Positions 51,833 through 61,440 of a DNA stretch of 64,000 nucleotides are shown piece by piece; the first letter of the stretch is position 1; each line of letters starts with the position of its first letter. Origin of the DNA: Janibacter limosus (lineage in GTDB: Bacteria > Actinomycetota > Actinomycetes > Actinomycetales > Dermatophilaceae); NCBI RefSeq assembly GCF_004295485.1, contig NZ_CP036164.1, positions 434,001 through 498,000 on the forward strand, written 5' to 3'. A program made the translations under genes and the position numbers. A model generated the notes under the pieces. That model was not told the DNA's origin. It worked only from the letters and a program-made list of their open reading frames with translations, and did not search any database.

Positions 51833-52946
51833 CTGGGTTCTCCTTCATCCACGCGATCAGGAACTCGCCTTCCGAGGGGTTGCGGCCGGGTCCGCCGAGC
51901 AGGTCCGCCGCGGACTGGCTCGGAGCAACGATCGTGATGCCTTGCCAAGTGGTCGAGCGGGCGTAGACGACGGGAGATCTCGGAGAAGCGACGATGACGT
52001 TGGCTCCGGTCTCCACCGGACGGAGACCGAGCGTGGTCGCCAGCGTCTCCGGCTCGGTCGTATACAGCAGTGCGAGTCGAGGCTCTGCGTACGGCGCGTA
52101 CGGCTGTGCAGCCAAGGAGCCGCTCACTGCGTAGGACTGCCCTTCGGTCAGCCCTCGAAGCTTTGTTGCGAGGGCGTCGATGCCGCGGGGCTCGAGATAG
52201 CCGCGGGTGCTGTTCGTGTCGAGGAAGGGAGCATCCTGGCTCCAGCGCCGCAGGAGCTCGGGCCAGTCCACGGTTGTTACTGGTCCGCGGCTCTCCCGCG
52301 TGATCAGGCCTTCGTTCGTCAGGTAATCGACCAGCCGGTAGGCGGCGCCGATTGATGTCCCCGCGACGTTGGCCAGCTCGGGCACCGTGAGTGGTGGTAC
52401 GTAGTCGGCAAGTGCTCGAACCATCAGCGCGGCGGGGAGGCCTTTGAGGCTGGCAGTTGGTCGGCCGGCGCGCCGCCAGGGGTCGGTCGTCGCGCCGCGG
52501 TCGGCGATGAGAACCAGCGGGTCCTCTGCGCGGAGGAAGATGTTTCCTGTGGCGTCCATGTAGGAGACGCCTCGTTCGCGGAGCAGGTCCTGGATCTGCC
52601 TGCTGAGATAGCGGGTCGCGAGCATCCACGGGCCGCGCTCCTTGCTCTCCTGGCGGGCGGGAGGCCCGCTGACGTAGCGCTGCTGGTCCAAGAGGGAGAG
52701 CACGCCGGCGCGGGTGATGGATCGCTTGACCTCGACTCGGAAGGTGAGGGCGGATGAGTCGGATCGCCGGAGTTTGAGGATGGCATCGGTTTTTGGATCG
52801 GAGCTGGTGGAGAGGTCTACGTACCAGTCCGGCGGCAGGGTCGCCTGCAACCGCCCGCCTGCTTGCAGCATGACATCTCGTTCGGAAAGGGGCTGGGGGC
52901 CGTATCCGTCGGAGGGCATGATCAGTGTGCGCCGCTGGGTCGACAT
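51804..52946 (-). CDS. AbiEi-like winged-helix partner with PD-(D/E)XK-like N-terminus
   Basis: A 380-residue protein. Residues 40-125 have a restriction-nuclease-like pattern: D54 in KTDAILKLR, then E72 and K74 in TFRVEVKRS, followed by YLSRQIQDLLRERGVSYMDATGNIFL. Residues 150-225 are a winged helix (GLPAALMVRALADYVPPLTVPELANVAGTSIGAAYRLVDYLTNEGLI). The C-terminal 150 residues resemble AbiEi antitoxin partners. It is the first gene of a two-gene operon with the nucleotidyltransferase, so an antitoxin and autorepressor role is likely. The ATG at 52946 is chosen; the longer frame to 53078 crosses the promoter. Local GC is visibly lower than in the flanks. Confidence 0.72.
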   Translation of the reverse strand: MSTQRRTLIMPSDGYGPQPLSERDVMLQAGGRLQATLPPDWYVDLSTSSDPKTDAILKLRRSDSSALTFRVEVKRSITRAGVLSLLDQQRYVSGPPARQESKERGPWMLATRYLSRQIQDLLRERGVSYMDATGNIFLRAEDPLVLIADRGATTDPWRRAGRPTASLKGLPAALMVRALADYVPPLTVPELANVAGTSIGAAYRLVDYLTNEGLITRESRGPVTTVDWPELLRRWSQDAPFLDTNSTRGYLEPRGIDALATKLRGLTEGQSYAVSGSLAAQPYAPYAEPRLALLYTTEPETLATTLGLRPVETGANVIVASPRSPVVYARSTTWQGITIVAPSQSAADLLGGPGRNPSEGEFLIAWMKENPDDWRRQLDR

Positions 52947-53001
52947 TTCTCGATAATAGCAAAGTTCCGTCAAGGGCGGAGGGTCGTAGTTTCCAGAAAT
53001 T

Positions 53002-53013
53002 ACACGCGCGTGT
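53002..53013. promoter_or_regulatory. 12-bp palindrome upstream of the AbiEi-like gene
   Basis: ACACGCGCGTGT, 56 bp before the start codon, in an unusually AT-rich stretch. It is a candidate autoregulatory site for the winged-helix partner. Confidence 0.4.
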
Positions 53014-53112
53014 GGATTCGCGTCCAGGCGAGTGCAAGGTCTGGTGGGAGGCCGATCATCCGATCGCCCACCACGCACTCAACTCGCGGGAAGGAATGCC
53101 TGAACGAATCTC

Positions 53113-53141
53113 TTGACACAATCTATTCACACAGTGAATAG
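53113..53141 (+). promoter_or_regulatory. padR promoter with operator between -35 and -10
   Basis: A consensus -35 TTGACA (53113-53118) is followed 16 bases later by TGAATA. Between and over them lies the inverted repeat CTATTCAC-ACA-GTGAATAG (53123-53141). The predicted transcript start is at or next to the ATG at 53149, so the mRNA looks leaderless. PadR binding here would block RNA polymerase. Confidence 0.7.
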
Positions 53142-53148
53142 TGGCGTC

Positions 53149-53679
53149 ATGACAACGGGGCACGTACTCATGGGGCTGCTGAGCAGGGGGCCGCAGCACG
53201 GGTACGACCTCAAACGTCATCACGACGAGCTGCTCCCGGCGGCGCGACCCATGGCCTTCGGTCAGGTGTACGCGGCGCTGGGGCGGCTCGCCGGCAAGGG
53301 ATTAGTGACCCAGGTGGCCACCGAGCAGGACTCCGGTCCGGAGCGGGTCGTCTACGAGCTGACGCCGGCCGGTCGTGAAGAGGTCGGGGAGTGGGCTGCA
53401 GAGGCTGACGGTCCTGGGGACCACGTCGCCAACCCGCTCGCGACCAAGATCGCCGTCGCCCTGCTCGTGGGTGGCGAGCCGGCCGCAGTGGCCTTCCTGC
53501 GCCGCCAGCGCACGGCTCACCTGGAGCGCATGCGGGTACTGACCCGTGACAAGCGCGAGGCGAAGGGGGACCTGCACCGGGTCCTCGCCGCCGACTACGC
53601 ACTGAGCCACCTCGATGCTGACGTCCGGTGGATGGAGGACGCGCTCGAGCGCGTCCACGACCTCGAAGGGGACCGATGA
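53149..53679 (+). CDS. PadR-family transcriptional regulator
   Basis: A 176-residue regulator. The N-terminal winged helix has GHVLMGLLSRGPQHGYDLKRHHDELLP and GQVYAALGRLAGKGLVTQV; the C-terminal helical dimerisation part follows (AAVAFLRRQRTAHLERMRVLTRDK). An in-frame TTG at 53113 is really the -35 box, so the ATG at 53149 is taken. It is cotranscribed with an ABC exporter (ATGA overlap) and probably represses the operon. A rare TTA leucine codon lies at 53302-53304. Confidence 0.92.
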   Translation: MTTGHVLMGLLSRGPQHGYDLKRHHDELLPAARPMAFGQVYAALGRLAGKGLVTQVATEQDSGPERVVYELTPAGREEVGEWAAEADGPGDHVANPLATKIAVALLVGGEPAAVAFLRRQRTAHLERMRVLTRDKREAKGDLHRVLAADYALSHLDADVRWMEDALERVHDLEGDR

Positions 53680-54386
53680 TGATGACGCTGCACAGCGAGG
53701 GGCATGCCCTCGCCATCTCAGCGACGGGGGTCGACCACGATTACGGCAAGCGCCCGGCGCTGCATGGGGTCGACCTGTCCGTCGCGGCCGGAGAGATGGT
53801 GGCCGTCACCGGACCCAGCGGCTCGGGCAAGTCCACGCTCCTCCACGCACTGTCTGGTGTCCTCCGCCCGGGCGAAGGGGAGGTCCGCCTCGGTGAGCAC
53901 GTGGTCACCTCGATGAGCGAGGACGCGCGCTCGCGGCTGCGCCGGACCGATGTGGGCGTGCTCTTCCAGTTCGGTCAGCTCATCGACGAGCTGACCCTTG
54001 CCGAAAATGTCGCGTTGCCGCTTCTGCTGGAGCGTCGCAAGCGGGACGACGCGCTCGCGACGGCGAAGGCGTGGTTGGCCAGGGTCGACGTGGTGGACCT
54101 CGCTGACGAGCTGCCGGGTGAGGTGAGTGGCGGCCAGGCCCAGCGGGTCGCTCTCGCACGGGCGCTCGTGACCAATCCGGGGGTGCTCTTCGCCGACGAG
54201 CCGACCGGAGCGCTGGACTCGCGGGCGGGGGATTCGGCCATGGAGCTGATCTCTGACATCGCCGCCGAAGAAGGGCTCACCGTCGTGCTGGTCACGCATG
54301 ACGCGCGCATCGCGGCATACGCCGACCGCGAGGTCGTCCTGCGCGACGGGCGCGTCGATGCCGACGAGAGCGTGGGTGCGCGGTGA
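53676..54386 (+). CDS. ABC transporter ATP-binding protein (MacB/LolD-type)
   Basis: A 236-residue ATPase. Walker A VTGPSGSGKSTLLHALSGV near residues 43-61, Q-loop FQFGQLIDELT, signature VSGGQAQRVALARALV, Walker B LFADEPTGALDS and the switch VLVTHDARIAAYAD. The DEPTGALDS form and short length place it with ATPases paired to FtsX-like permeases. Three consecutive ATG codons open the frame (53676, 53679, 53682); the first overlaps padR. It energises the permease encoded next. Confidence 0.95.
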   Translation: MMMTLHSEGHALAISATGVDHDYGKRPALHGVDLSVAAGEMVAVTGPSGSGKSTLLHALSGVLRPGEGEVRLGEHVVTSMSEDARSRLRRTDVGVLFQFGQLIDELTLAENVALPLLLERRKRDDALATAKAWLARVDVVDLADELPGEVSGGQAQRVALARALVTNPGVLFADEPTGALDSRAGDSAMELISDIAAEEGLTVVLVTHDARIAAYADREVVLRDGRVDADESVGAR

Positions 54387-55873
54387 GCCTGTCCTGGGTC
54401 GAGGCGACCCGGCTCGCATCGAAGGGGGGACCAGCCGATCGGTTGCGGAGGTGGTTGATCGCGGGGTGTGCGGCGCTCGGAACGCTCCTGACATCAGCGA
54501 TTGTCAGCATTCCCAGCTTTTGGAGCTCCAACGACAGCGTGTCGGTTGAGTCGATGCTGGGCTTTGTCGTCGGTGACCGTGACATCGGGATCGGGGCGAT
54601 GGTGGGCTTGTCCCTGTTGGTGGTCATCGTCATCCACCTGACGGCGACGGCTGCGGCGTTTGGCGCCCCTGCACGCGACCGACGTCTTGCCGCCATGCGT
54701 GCAGCAGGGGCAACCGGGGACGATGTCTCGGCGGTGCAACGGGTCGAGGCCCACATGTGGAGCCTCCCGGGGGTCCTCGTCGGCCTGGGCCTGTTCTACC
54801 TGCTGATGTCCGTGGTGGTCCCACGGTTCACGGTGGCGTTCGTGCAGGGGTATGACGACGAGGCGAGGGTGGAGCAGCTCCCGGTCTTGATCATGAAGGA
54901 CTGGCCGCATCCCCTTGCCGTCGTCGGGGCAGCGCTCCTGGTGCCGATCCTGCTGGCATGGATCGTCCCCATGGTCGGGCGCACCCCGGGGACCGGCAGC
55001 GCGATTCGGCGCGAGGGTCGCGCGCATCGATCTCCATGGGTGGCGATCACCCTGGTGGGCACCTACATCGCCGCCATCGTCATCGTGGTCGGACTCTTGG
55101 TGCTGGTCCGCCTGCAGGAGTCCGCGATGGCGCAGGCAGCGATGGCAGGGGTGCTCATGGTGACCCCGCTCGTGCTGGTCCTCAATGTCGTCGCGACCCT
55201 TGCTTGGTCTGCCGAGGGGCTGACCAGTTGGATGGGGCGATTGCTGTGCGGTCGGAGTTCGGCGACCTCGGTTTTGGCAGGTCGCATGATGCAGGCGCGA
55301 CCCTCACTCGCGACACGAACCGCGGTATCGCTCGTCCTGGTCGCCCTCGTCGGTGGTCTGGCCGTGTCCTTGCGTAGCAGCGCGGGGAGCGTGACTGTCC
55401 ACAATGCCGAGGTCAACGGGTACTCGGCGGACGAGTTCGGAGGGGTTCTTCCCTTCGACGTCGTCTATTTCACCGCTTCCGTCGACGCAGTGCAGGTGCT
55501 GACGGTTGTGGCCGGATGTCTGGGAGCGGTGGGTTTCCTGGTGGCAGTGGCCGATCAGGTGTCGCGTCGTGGCAGTGGTCTGGCCAGACAGGTCGCGCTC
55601 GGAGTCCCACGAGGTGTGCTGCGGCGTTCACTCGTCATCGAGGTGGTGGCGCCTGTGAGCGTCATGGTCAGCATCGCGATGGCGGTCGGTGTGGCGGCCC
55701 CGATGGGCTTGGCGATGAGCGCCTCGGACGCGGTCATCGTGGACGCGATGCACTGGGGACGTCTTGCCGGACTGTGGGTCCTGCTGGTCGGTGGGGCCAC
55801 GCTGGCAGCCTGGGTCGGAGGGTTCGCCCTTCCCCGCACCTCTGACCCGCAGCGCATCCGCGATCGCGAGTGA
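54383..55873 (+). CDS. FtsX-like ABC permease
   Basis: A 496-residue membrane protein with about ten hydrophobic segments in two halves (AMVGLSLLVVIVIHLTATAAAF; VLVGLGLFYLLMSVVV; then TRTAVSLVLVALVGGLAV and VLTVVAGCLGAVGFLVAVADQ at the C-terminal half). The motif RDRRLAAMRAAGAT after the second helix is the FtsX-type coupling region. Such PadR-ABC units export peptides, lipids or antibiotics; the substrate is unknown. GTG start overlapping the ATPase stop (GTGA). Confidence 0.88.
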   Translation: MSLSWVEATRLASKGGPADRLRRWLIAGCAALGTLLTSAIVSIPSFWSSNDSVSVESMLGFVVGDRDIGIGAMVGLSLLVVIVIHLTATAAAFGAPARDRRLAAMRAAGATGDDVSAVQRVEAHMWSLPGVLVGLGLFYLLMSVVVPRFTVAFVQGYDDEARVEQLPVLIMKDWPHPLAVVGAALLVPILLAWIVPMVGRTPGTGSAIRREGRAHRSPWVAITLVGTYIAAIVIVVGLLVLVRLQESAMAQAAMAGVLMVTPLVLVLNVVATLAWSAEGLTSWMGRLLCGRSSATSVLAGRMMQARPSLATRTAVSLVLVALVGGLAVSLRSSAGSVTVHNAEVNGYSADEFGGVLPFDVVYFTASVDAVQVLTVVAGCLGAVGFLVAVADQVSRRGSGLARQVALGVPRGVLRRSLVIEVVAPVSVMVSIAMAVGVAAPMGLAMSASDAVIVDAMHWGRLAGLWVLLVGGATLAAWVGGFALPRTSDPQRIRDRE

Positions 55874-55943
55874 CCCCCTTCGTCATGCCTTGAGCCCTGC
55901 ATTGCCGTGGGGGAATGCAGACTCAAGACCCACCCACGCAAAG

Positions 55944-55983
55944 AGAGGTGGTGGCGACCGGCAATCCGGTCGCCACCACCTCT
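55944..55983. terminator. Strong bidirectional terminator
   Basis: A perfect 18-bp stem, AGAGGTGGTGGCGACCGG with its complement, loop CAAT, and tail CGTCGTGG. Located between the convergent permease gene and serA. Confidence 0.9.
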
Positions 55984-56004
55984 CGTCGTGGAAAGGGAGG
56001 AGGG

Positions 56005-57207
56005 TCAGGTCGTGACGATGACCCGGACCTCGACGGTCTCCTCGAGGTCGCGCAGGCGCTGCTCGGTGTCGGCGGGGAGGGTGCTGGCCAGGTCGGTCAC
56101 GGCGTAGCCGTACTCGCCCTTGGTGCTCAGCTGCTGGCTGTCGATGTTGACATCGCCCTCGGACAGGATCGTGTTGACCCGCGCCAGGACTCCCGGGACG
56201 TTCTTGTGCAGGTGGAGGATGCGGGTTCCGCCCTGCGCGACGGGCGCGGCGACGGCGGGGACGTTGACCGACATGGTCGTCGCGCCGCTGGTCGCCCAGT
56301 CGCGCAGCTTGCCGGAGACATAGCGCCCGATGTCAAGCTGCGCCTCCTCGGTGGAGCCACCGATGTGCGGGGTGAGGATGACATTGGGGATGCCCTGCAG
56401 GCAGTTCTCGAAGGGGTCGCCCGCCTTCTTGGGCTCGCTGGGGAAGACGTCGATGGCGGCGCCCGCGATGTGCCCGGAGACCAGGCTGTCGCGCAGGGCC
56501 TCGAGGTCGACGACGAAGCCGCGCGAGAGGTTGAGGAAGAGGCTGCGGGGACGCATCTTGGCGAACTGCTCGGCCCCGAAGTTGCCGGCGTTGCCCGCCC
56601 GACCGTCGACGTGGAGCGTGATCGTCTCGCAGGTCTCGAGCAGCTCGTCGAGGGTGTCGACCTTCTTGGCGTTGCCGAGGGGGAGCTTGTCCTCGAGGTC
56701 GTAGAAGGAGACGTGCATGCCGAAGGCCTCGGCGACCACGGACAGCTGGGCGCCGATGTTGCCGTAACCGATGATGCCGAGCGTGCGGCCGCGGACCTCG
56801 TGGGCCCCCTTCGCCGACTTGTCCCAGACGCCGGCGTGCAACGCGGTGCTCTTGTCCGTCAGGTGACGGGCCAGCGAGATGATCTCGCCGAGGGCCAGCT
56901 CGACGACGCTGCGTGTGTTGGAGAAGGGAGCGTTGAAGACCACGGTGCCGACCTGGGCGGCCGCATCGAGGTCGATCTGGTTGGTGCCGATGCAGAAGGC
57001 GCCGACGACCTTCAGCTCCGGGCGGGCCTCGAGCACGGCCCGCGTCACATGCGTCTTGGAGCGGATGCCGACCATGTCGACCCCCTCCAGCGCAGCGATC
57101 AGCTCGGCCTCGTCGAGCGCGCCGGAGCGGGTCTCGACCTCGAACCCGGCGTCGGTCAGCGCATCACGGGCAGCGTCATGGATGTTTTCGAGCAGCAGCA
57201 CCTTCAC
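56005..57207 (-). CDS. serA: D-3-phosphoglycerate dehydrogenase, ACT-type
   Basis: A 400-residue enzyme for the first step of serine synthesis. NAD-binding GRTLGIIGYGNIGAQLSVVAEAFG near 150; catalytic Arg, Glu and His lie in NLSRGFVVDLEALRD, AAIDVFPSEP and VILTPHIGGSTEEAQ. The C-terminal ACT domain (HKNVPGVLARVNTILSEGDVNIDSQQL) would bind serine for feedback inhibition. The size fits the E. coli-like type, not the longer form usual in Mycobacterium. The GTG at 57207 is chosen since TACCCT ends 7 bases upstream (leaderless); an upstream ATG at 57246 would bury that promoter. Confidence 0.94.
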   Translation of the reverse strand: MKVLLLENIHDAARDALTDAGFEVETRSGALDEAELIAALEGVDMVGIRSKTHVTRAVLEARPELKVVGAFCIGTNQIDLDAAAQVGTVVFNAPFSNTRSVVELALGEIISLARHLTDKSTALHAGVWDKSAKGAHEVRGRTLGIIGYGNIGAQLSVVAEAFGMHVSFYDLEDKLPLGNAKKVDTLDELLETCETITLHVDGRAGNAGNFGAEQFAKMRPRSLFLNLSRGFVVDLEALRDSLVSGHIAGAAIDVFPSEPKKAGDPFENCLQGIPNVILTPHIGGSTEEAQLDIGRYVSGKLRDWATSGATTMSVNVPAVAAPVAQGGTRILHLHKNVPGVLARVNTILSEGDVNIDSQQLSTKGEYGYAVTDLASTLPADTEQRLRDLEETVEVRVIVTT

Positions 57208-57214
57208 GCTCAGC

Positions 57215-57220
57215 AGGGTA
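57215..57220 (-). promoter_or_regulatory. -10 element TACCCT for serA
   Basis: On the minus strand TACCCT ends 7 bases before the serA GTG, consistent with a leaderless transcript. Confidence 0.5.
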
Positions 57221-57314
57221 TGCCCGCACCCCGTGTGACCTGGCACGCGCCCGCCATCCGGAACCCCGGGACTGCTGGGCGGAACCGAAAGCCCACGGAC
57301 GCAAGGCTGCTGAC

Positions 57315-57320
57315 TAGGGT
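57315..57320 (+). promoter_or_regulatory. -10 element TAGGGT for the racemase-like gene
   Basis: TAGGGT ends 6 bases before the ATG at 57327, with no ribosome binding site. Divergent from serA. Confidence 0.5.
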
Positions 57321-57326
57321 GTGGCC

Positions 57327-58022
57327 ATGCGTCTCCTTGGTGTCCTCGGCGGTATGGGCTGGTCTGCGACGGCGGAGTACTACCGCCGCCTCAACGAAGG
57401 GGTCGACGCGCGTCTCGGCGGGTTGCACAGCGCCCGGGTGCTCATCCACAGCGTCGACTTCCAGCCGATCGACGACGCGGAGAACGCCGGTGACTGGGAC
57501 GCGATGGCCGAGGTCCTCGTCGACGCGGCCAAGGGGCTGCAGGCCGGGGGAGCCGAGGGCTTCCTCCTGGCGGCCAACACGATGCACGCCGTGGCCGACC
57601 GGATCGAGGAGTCCGTCGACATCCCCTTCCTCCACATCGCCAAGGCGACCGCGAGTCGGGTCGAGGCCTCGCACCAGCGCAAGGTCGGGCTCGTCGCCAC
57701 GGCGACGACGATGGCGGGGGACTTCTACACCACGCCCTTCGAGCAGCGGGGGATCGACGTGATCCTGCCGGAGGAGGGCGAGCGCCCCGAGGTCGACCGG
57801 ATCATCTACGAAGAGCTGGTCCACGGCGTCATCAAGGACTCCTCGCGCCGTGAGCTGCGCGCGATCATGCGCGGGATGGCCGACCGGGGCGCCGAGTGCG
57901 TCGTCCTGGCCGGCACCGAGATCGGCCTGCTCATCGACGAGGACGACTGCCCGGTGCCGATGCACGACACGACGGCCATCCACGTGGACCGGGCGCTGGA
58001 CTGGATGCTGACCGAGGGCTGA
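57327..58022 (+). CDS. Asp/Glu racemase family protein lacking both catalytic cysteines
   Basis: A 231-residue protein of the aspartate/glutamate racemase fold (LLGVLGGMGWSATAEYYRRLNEG at the start, LLAANTMHAVADRIEE near residue 80, RGAECVVLAGTEIGLLID near 190). In YgeA-like racemases these positions read C-T-N-T-M-H and G-C-T-E; here both cysteines are replaced (A-A-N-T-M-H, A-G-T-E). Either the enzyme catalyses something else or it only binds ligand. It is divergent from serA and apparently leaderless. Confidence 0.82.
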   Translation: MRLLGVLGGMGWSATAEYYRRLNEGVDARLGGLHSARVLIHSVDFQPIDDAENAGDWDAMAEVLVDAAKGLQAGGAEGFLLAANTMHAVADRIEESVDIPFLHIAKATASRVEASHQRKVGLVATATTMAGDFYTTPFEQRGIDVILPEEGERPEVDRIIYEELVHGVIKDSSRRELRAIMRGMADRGAECVVLAGTEIGLLIDEDDCPVPMHDTTAIHVDRALDWMLTEG

Positions 58023-58036
58023 GCGTCCGTCGTCGT

Positions 58037-58077
58037 CCCTTCGAGACGCTTGCTGCGCAAGCTCCTCAGGGAGCGGG
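58037..58077 (-). repeat. GAGGAGCTTGC stem-loop repeat copy
   Basis: Reverse-orientation copy of the repeat at 30733-30772, with stem GCTTGC-GCA-GCAAGC instead of GCTCGC-GCA-GCGAGC. Degenerate fragments (TCCTCAGG) follow to about 58145. It lies just 3' of the racemase-like gene. Confidence 0.8.
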
Positions 58078-58151
58078 GACGCGAAAGTCCTCAGGAGTGG
58101 AGAGACGCAATCCTCTTGGAGCGGGGGGGGCGAAGTCCTCAGGGGCCGTGG

Positions 58152-58397
58152 TCACCAGGGGACGTCGATCTCGGCCTCTCCGGTGACGACCTCGATCTGC
58201 TGGCCGGCGAGCTCGACGATGCTGCCGGCGCTGATCTGCGCGCCGCGGCGGGTCTCGGGAGCGCCGTCGACGCTCACCTGGCCGGCTGCGATGACCTCAC
58301 GGGCCATGGCGCCGTCCTCCACGAGCCCGGCGAGCTTGAGCAGCTGGCCGAGGCGGATCGACTCGTCGCGGATGTGGACCGGTTCGGGAGATGTCAC
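58152..58397 (-). CDS. S4-domain RNA-binding protein (YbcJ-like)
   Basis: An 81-residue protein that is essentially one S4 domain: IRLGQLLKLAGLVEDGAMAREVIAAGQVSVDGAPETRRGAQISAGSIVEL. It should bind structured RNA; homologues are linked to ribosome function. The GTG start has no ribosome binding site, but TAGGCT (58404-58409, minus strand) ends 6 bases upstream, suggesting a leaderless mRNA. whiB lies upstream on the same strand. Confidence 0.88.
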   Translation of the reverse strand: MTSPEPVHIRDESIRLGQLLKLAGLVEDGAMAREVIAAGQVSVDGAPETRRGAQISAGSIVELAGQQIEVVTGEAEIDVPW

Positions 58398-58428
58398 CCG
58401 ACCAGCCTAGATCGCGAAGGGGGGCGGC

Positions 58429-58731
58429 TCAGCCAGCGAGGCCGGCGCTGGCGATGTCGCGCTCGGCGAGCAGGAGCTGCCGCTCGTCCTCGGTGAGGCC
58501 GCCCCAGACGCCGAAGGGCTCACGGATGGCCAAGGCGTGGTCGCGGCATGCCGTGATGACGGGGCAGCCGGCGCAGACCTCCTTGGCCGCGGCGTCGCGA
58601 AGCCGTCGGGCGGCTCCTCGCTCACCGTCGGGGTGGTAGAAGGACTCGCTGCCGATGTCGCGGCAGGCACCCTCGAACTGCCACTCCCACAGGTCTGCAA
58701 CCGGTCCAGGCGCGCTGTCGACGTGTCCCAT
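58429..58731 (-). CDS. WhiB-family iron-sulfur transcription factor (WhiB3/WhiD-like)
   Basis: A 100-residue WhiB protein. Four cluster cysteines are C23, C53, C56 and C62, binding a redox-sensitive 4Fe-4S cluster. DLWEWQFEGACRD, FYHPDGERG and EPFGVWGGLTEDER (turn near 74-78) closely resemble WhiB3/WhiD. Position between groEL and guaB also matches whiB3 in Mycobacterium. It would act with the primary sigma factor on redox-linked genes. The ATG follows GGAGGAAG. Confidence 0.93.
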   Translation of the reverse strand: MGHVDSAPGPVADLWEWQFEGACRDIGSESFYHPDGERGAARRLRDAAAKEVCAGCPVITACRDHALAIREPFGVWGGLTEDERQLLLAERDIASAGLAG

Positions 58732-58897
58732 ATCTTCCTCCGTGCATCAAGCTGTCGGCGGGCGCCGTTCCCCGCTTCTGATGGCCAACCTAAGGAGATC
58801 GATGCCAACAGAGGTCGTACAGAAGGTATGGATTGGCCCCGGAAATCAGGGATTTGGTCAGGAGATGGTCAGGTCCGGAGGCGCTGTGACGGTGGCT

Positions 58898-60451
<1,554 letters not shown>

Positions 60452-60462
60452 CGGGAGCGCGG

Positions 60463-61440
60463 GTGGACCACCACCAGCCCACCCCGATCGCCGCGCCGAA
60501 GCAGATCGGTGTCGGCTGGTGGCTCCTGCAGGGCGCTGGGCTGGCCATGACGCTGGGCCTCATGGTCGTGCTCGCCTTCGCGCTCATGATGCTCACCCGG
60601 ATGCCCGTCGAGGGGAAGACGGACCCGGACGTGCACTGGCCGACCTTCGCCGTCTGGTTCGTCCTGTGCTCCGTGACGGTGATCGGCTCGATGGCGAGGT
60701 CGACCTGGCGCGAGCTCGAGGACGAGCGCGTCCACGTCGACGTCCTGGGCAACGAGCTGCGGATCGACCGGTGGTCACCACCGCACGAGCGGCAGCGCTT
60801 CCTCGAGCAGGTGGCCGCCGACACCCGCGCCCGCGAGAGGGCGATCGAGCACCAGCGATCAGCGTCCGAGGGCGACGACCAGGTGGCCACCACCGAGATG
60901 ACCGAGCACGAGCTGCGCTCGGCCGCGCTGCGGCGACGCGAGGTGGGCATGGATGTCCCCGCAGCGCCGCCGACCGGCCGGTGGTCCCGCCCCCTTCGCC
61001 TGCTGCGCCTGACGGCGTTGAACTGCCTCTACGGGTGGCTGCCGCTGTCCCTCGTGGTGGTGGTCGTGCTGGTCGAGCTGCAGGACCGCGTCGACCCCAT
61101 GTGGGGCCTGCTCCCGATGCTCCTGCTCCCGATCGGCTGGATCCTCATGGAGGCCCACCAGGTCCTGCGCCACCGCGTGCTGCGGACCCGCAGGAGCCGC
61201 AGCGACCTCGCGCAGTGGCACGCCGTGAGCGGGTTCGTCGCGGCCGTGGTCCTCGCGCTCATGGCGTACACGGGAGTGGTCATGCGCGAGGACTACCCCG
61301 GCATCGCCCTGGTCTGCTTCCCGCTCATGGTGCTGTGCGGGTGGATCTGCAAGCACGAGCTGGGACACCAGATCCCGAGCGGACCGGACCGCGACCCCGA
61401 CGTCCACGACCCGCCTCCCGACCTCAGTCTGATCGACTGA
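60463..61440 (+). CDS. Multi-span membrane protein of unknown function
   Basis: A 325-residue protein with an estimated six membrane helices: two near the N-terminus (GLAMTLGLMVVLAFALMML; TFAVWFVLCSVTVIGSM), a charged cytoplasmic loop 85-160 (ERQRFLEQVAADTRARERA), then helices at WLPLSLVVVVVLV, LLPMLLLPIGWILM, AAVVLALMAYTG and IALVCFPLMVLCGW. The C-terminal tail is acidic and Pro-rich. No family recognised. GTG start. Its 3' end overlaps the convergent peptidase by 17 bp. Confidence 0.7.
   Translation: MDHHQPTPIAAPKQIGVGWWLLQGAGLAMTLGLMVVLAFALMMLTRMPVEGKTDPDVHWPTFAVWFVLCSVTVIGSMARSTWRELEDERVHVDVLGNELRIDRWSPPHERQRFLEQVAADTRARERAIEHQRSASEGDDQVATTEMTEHELRSAALRRREVGMDVPAAPPTGRWSRPLRLLRLTALNCLYGWLPLSLVVVVVLVELQDRVDPMWGLLPMLLLPIGWILMEAHQVLRHRVLRTRRSRSDLAQWHAVSGFVAAVVLALMAYTGVVMREDYPGIALVCFPLMVLCGWICKHELGHQIPSGPDRDPDVHDPPPDLSLID

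Noticed and set aside
53113..53148. TTG at 53113 as the padR start
   Set aside because: The TTG is the first half of a consensus -35 box and the intervening sequence is an operator palindrome. ATG 53149 begins the family-conserved sequence.
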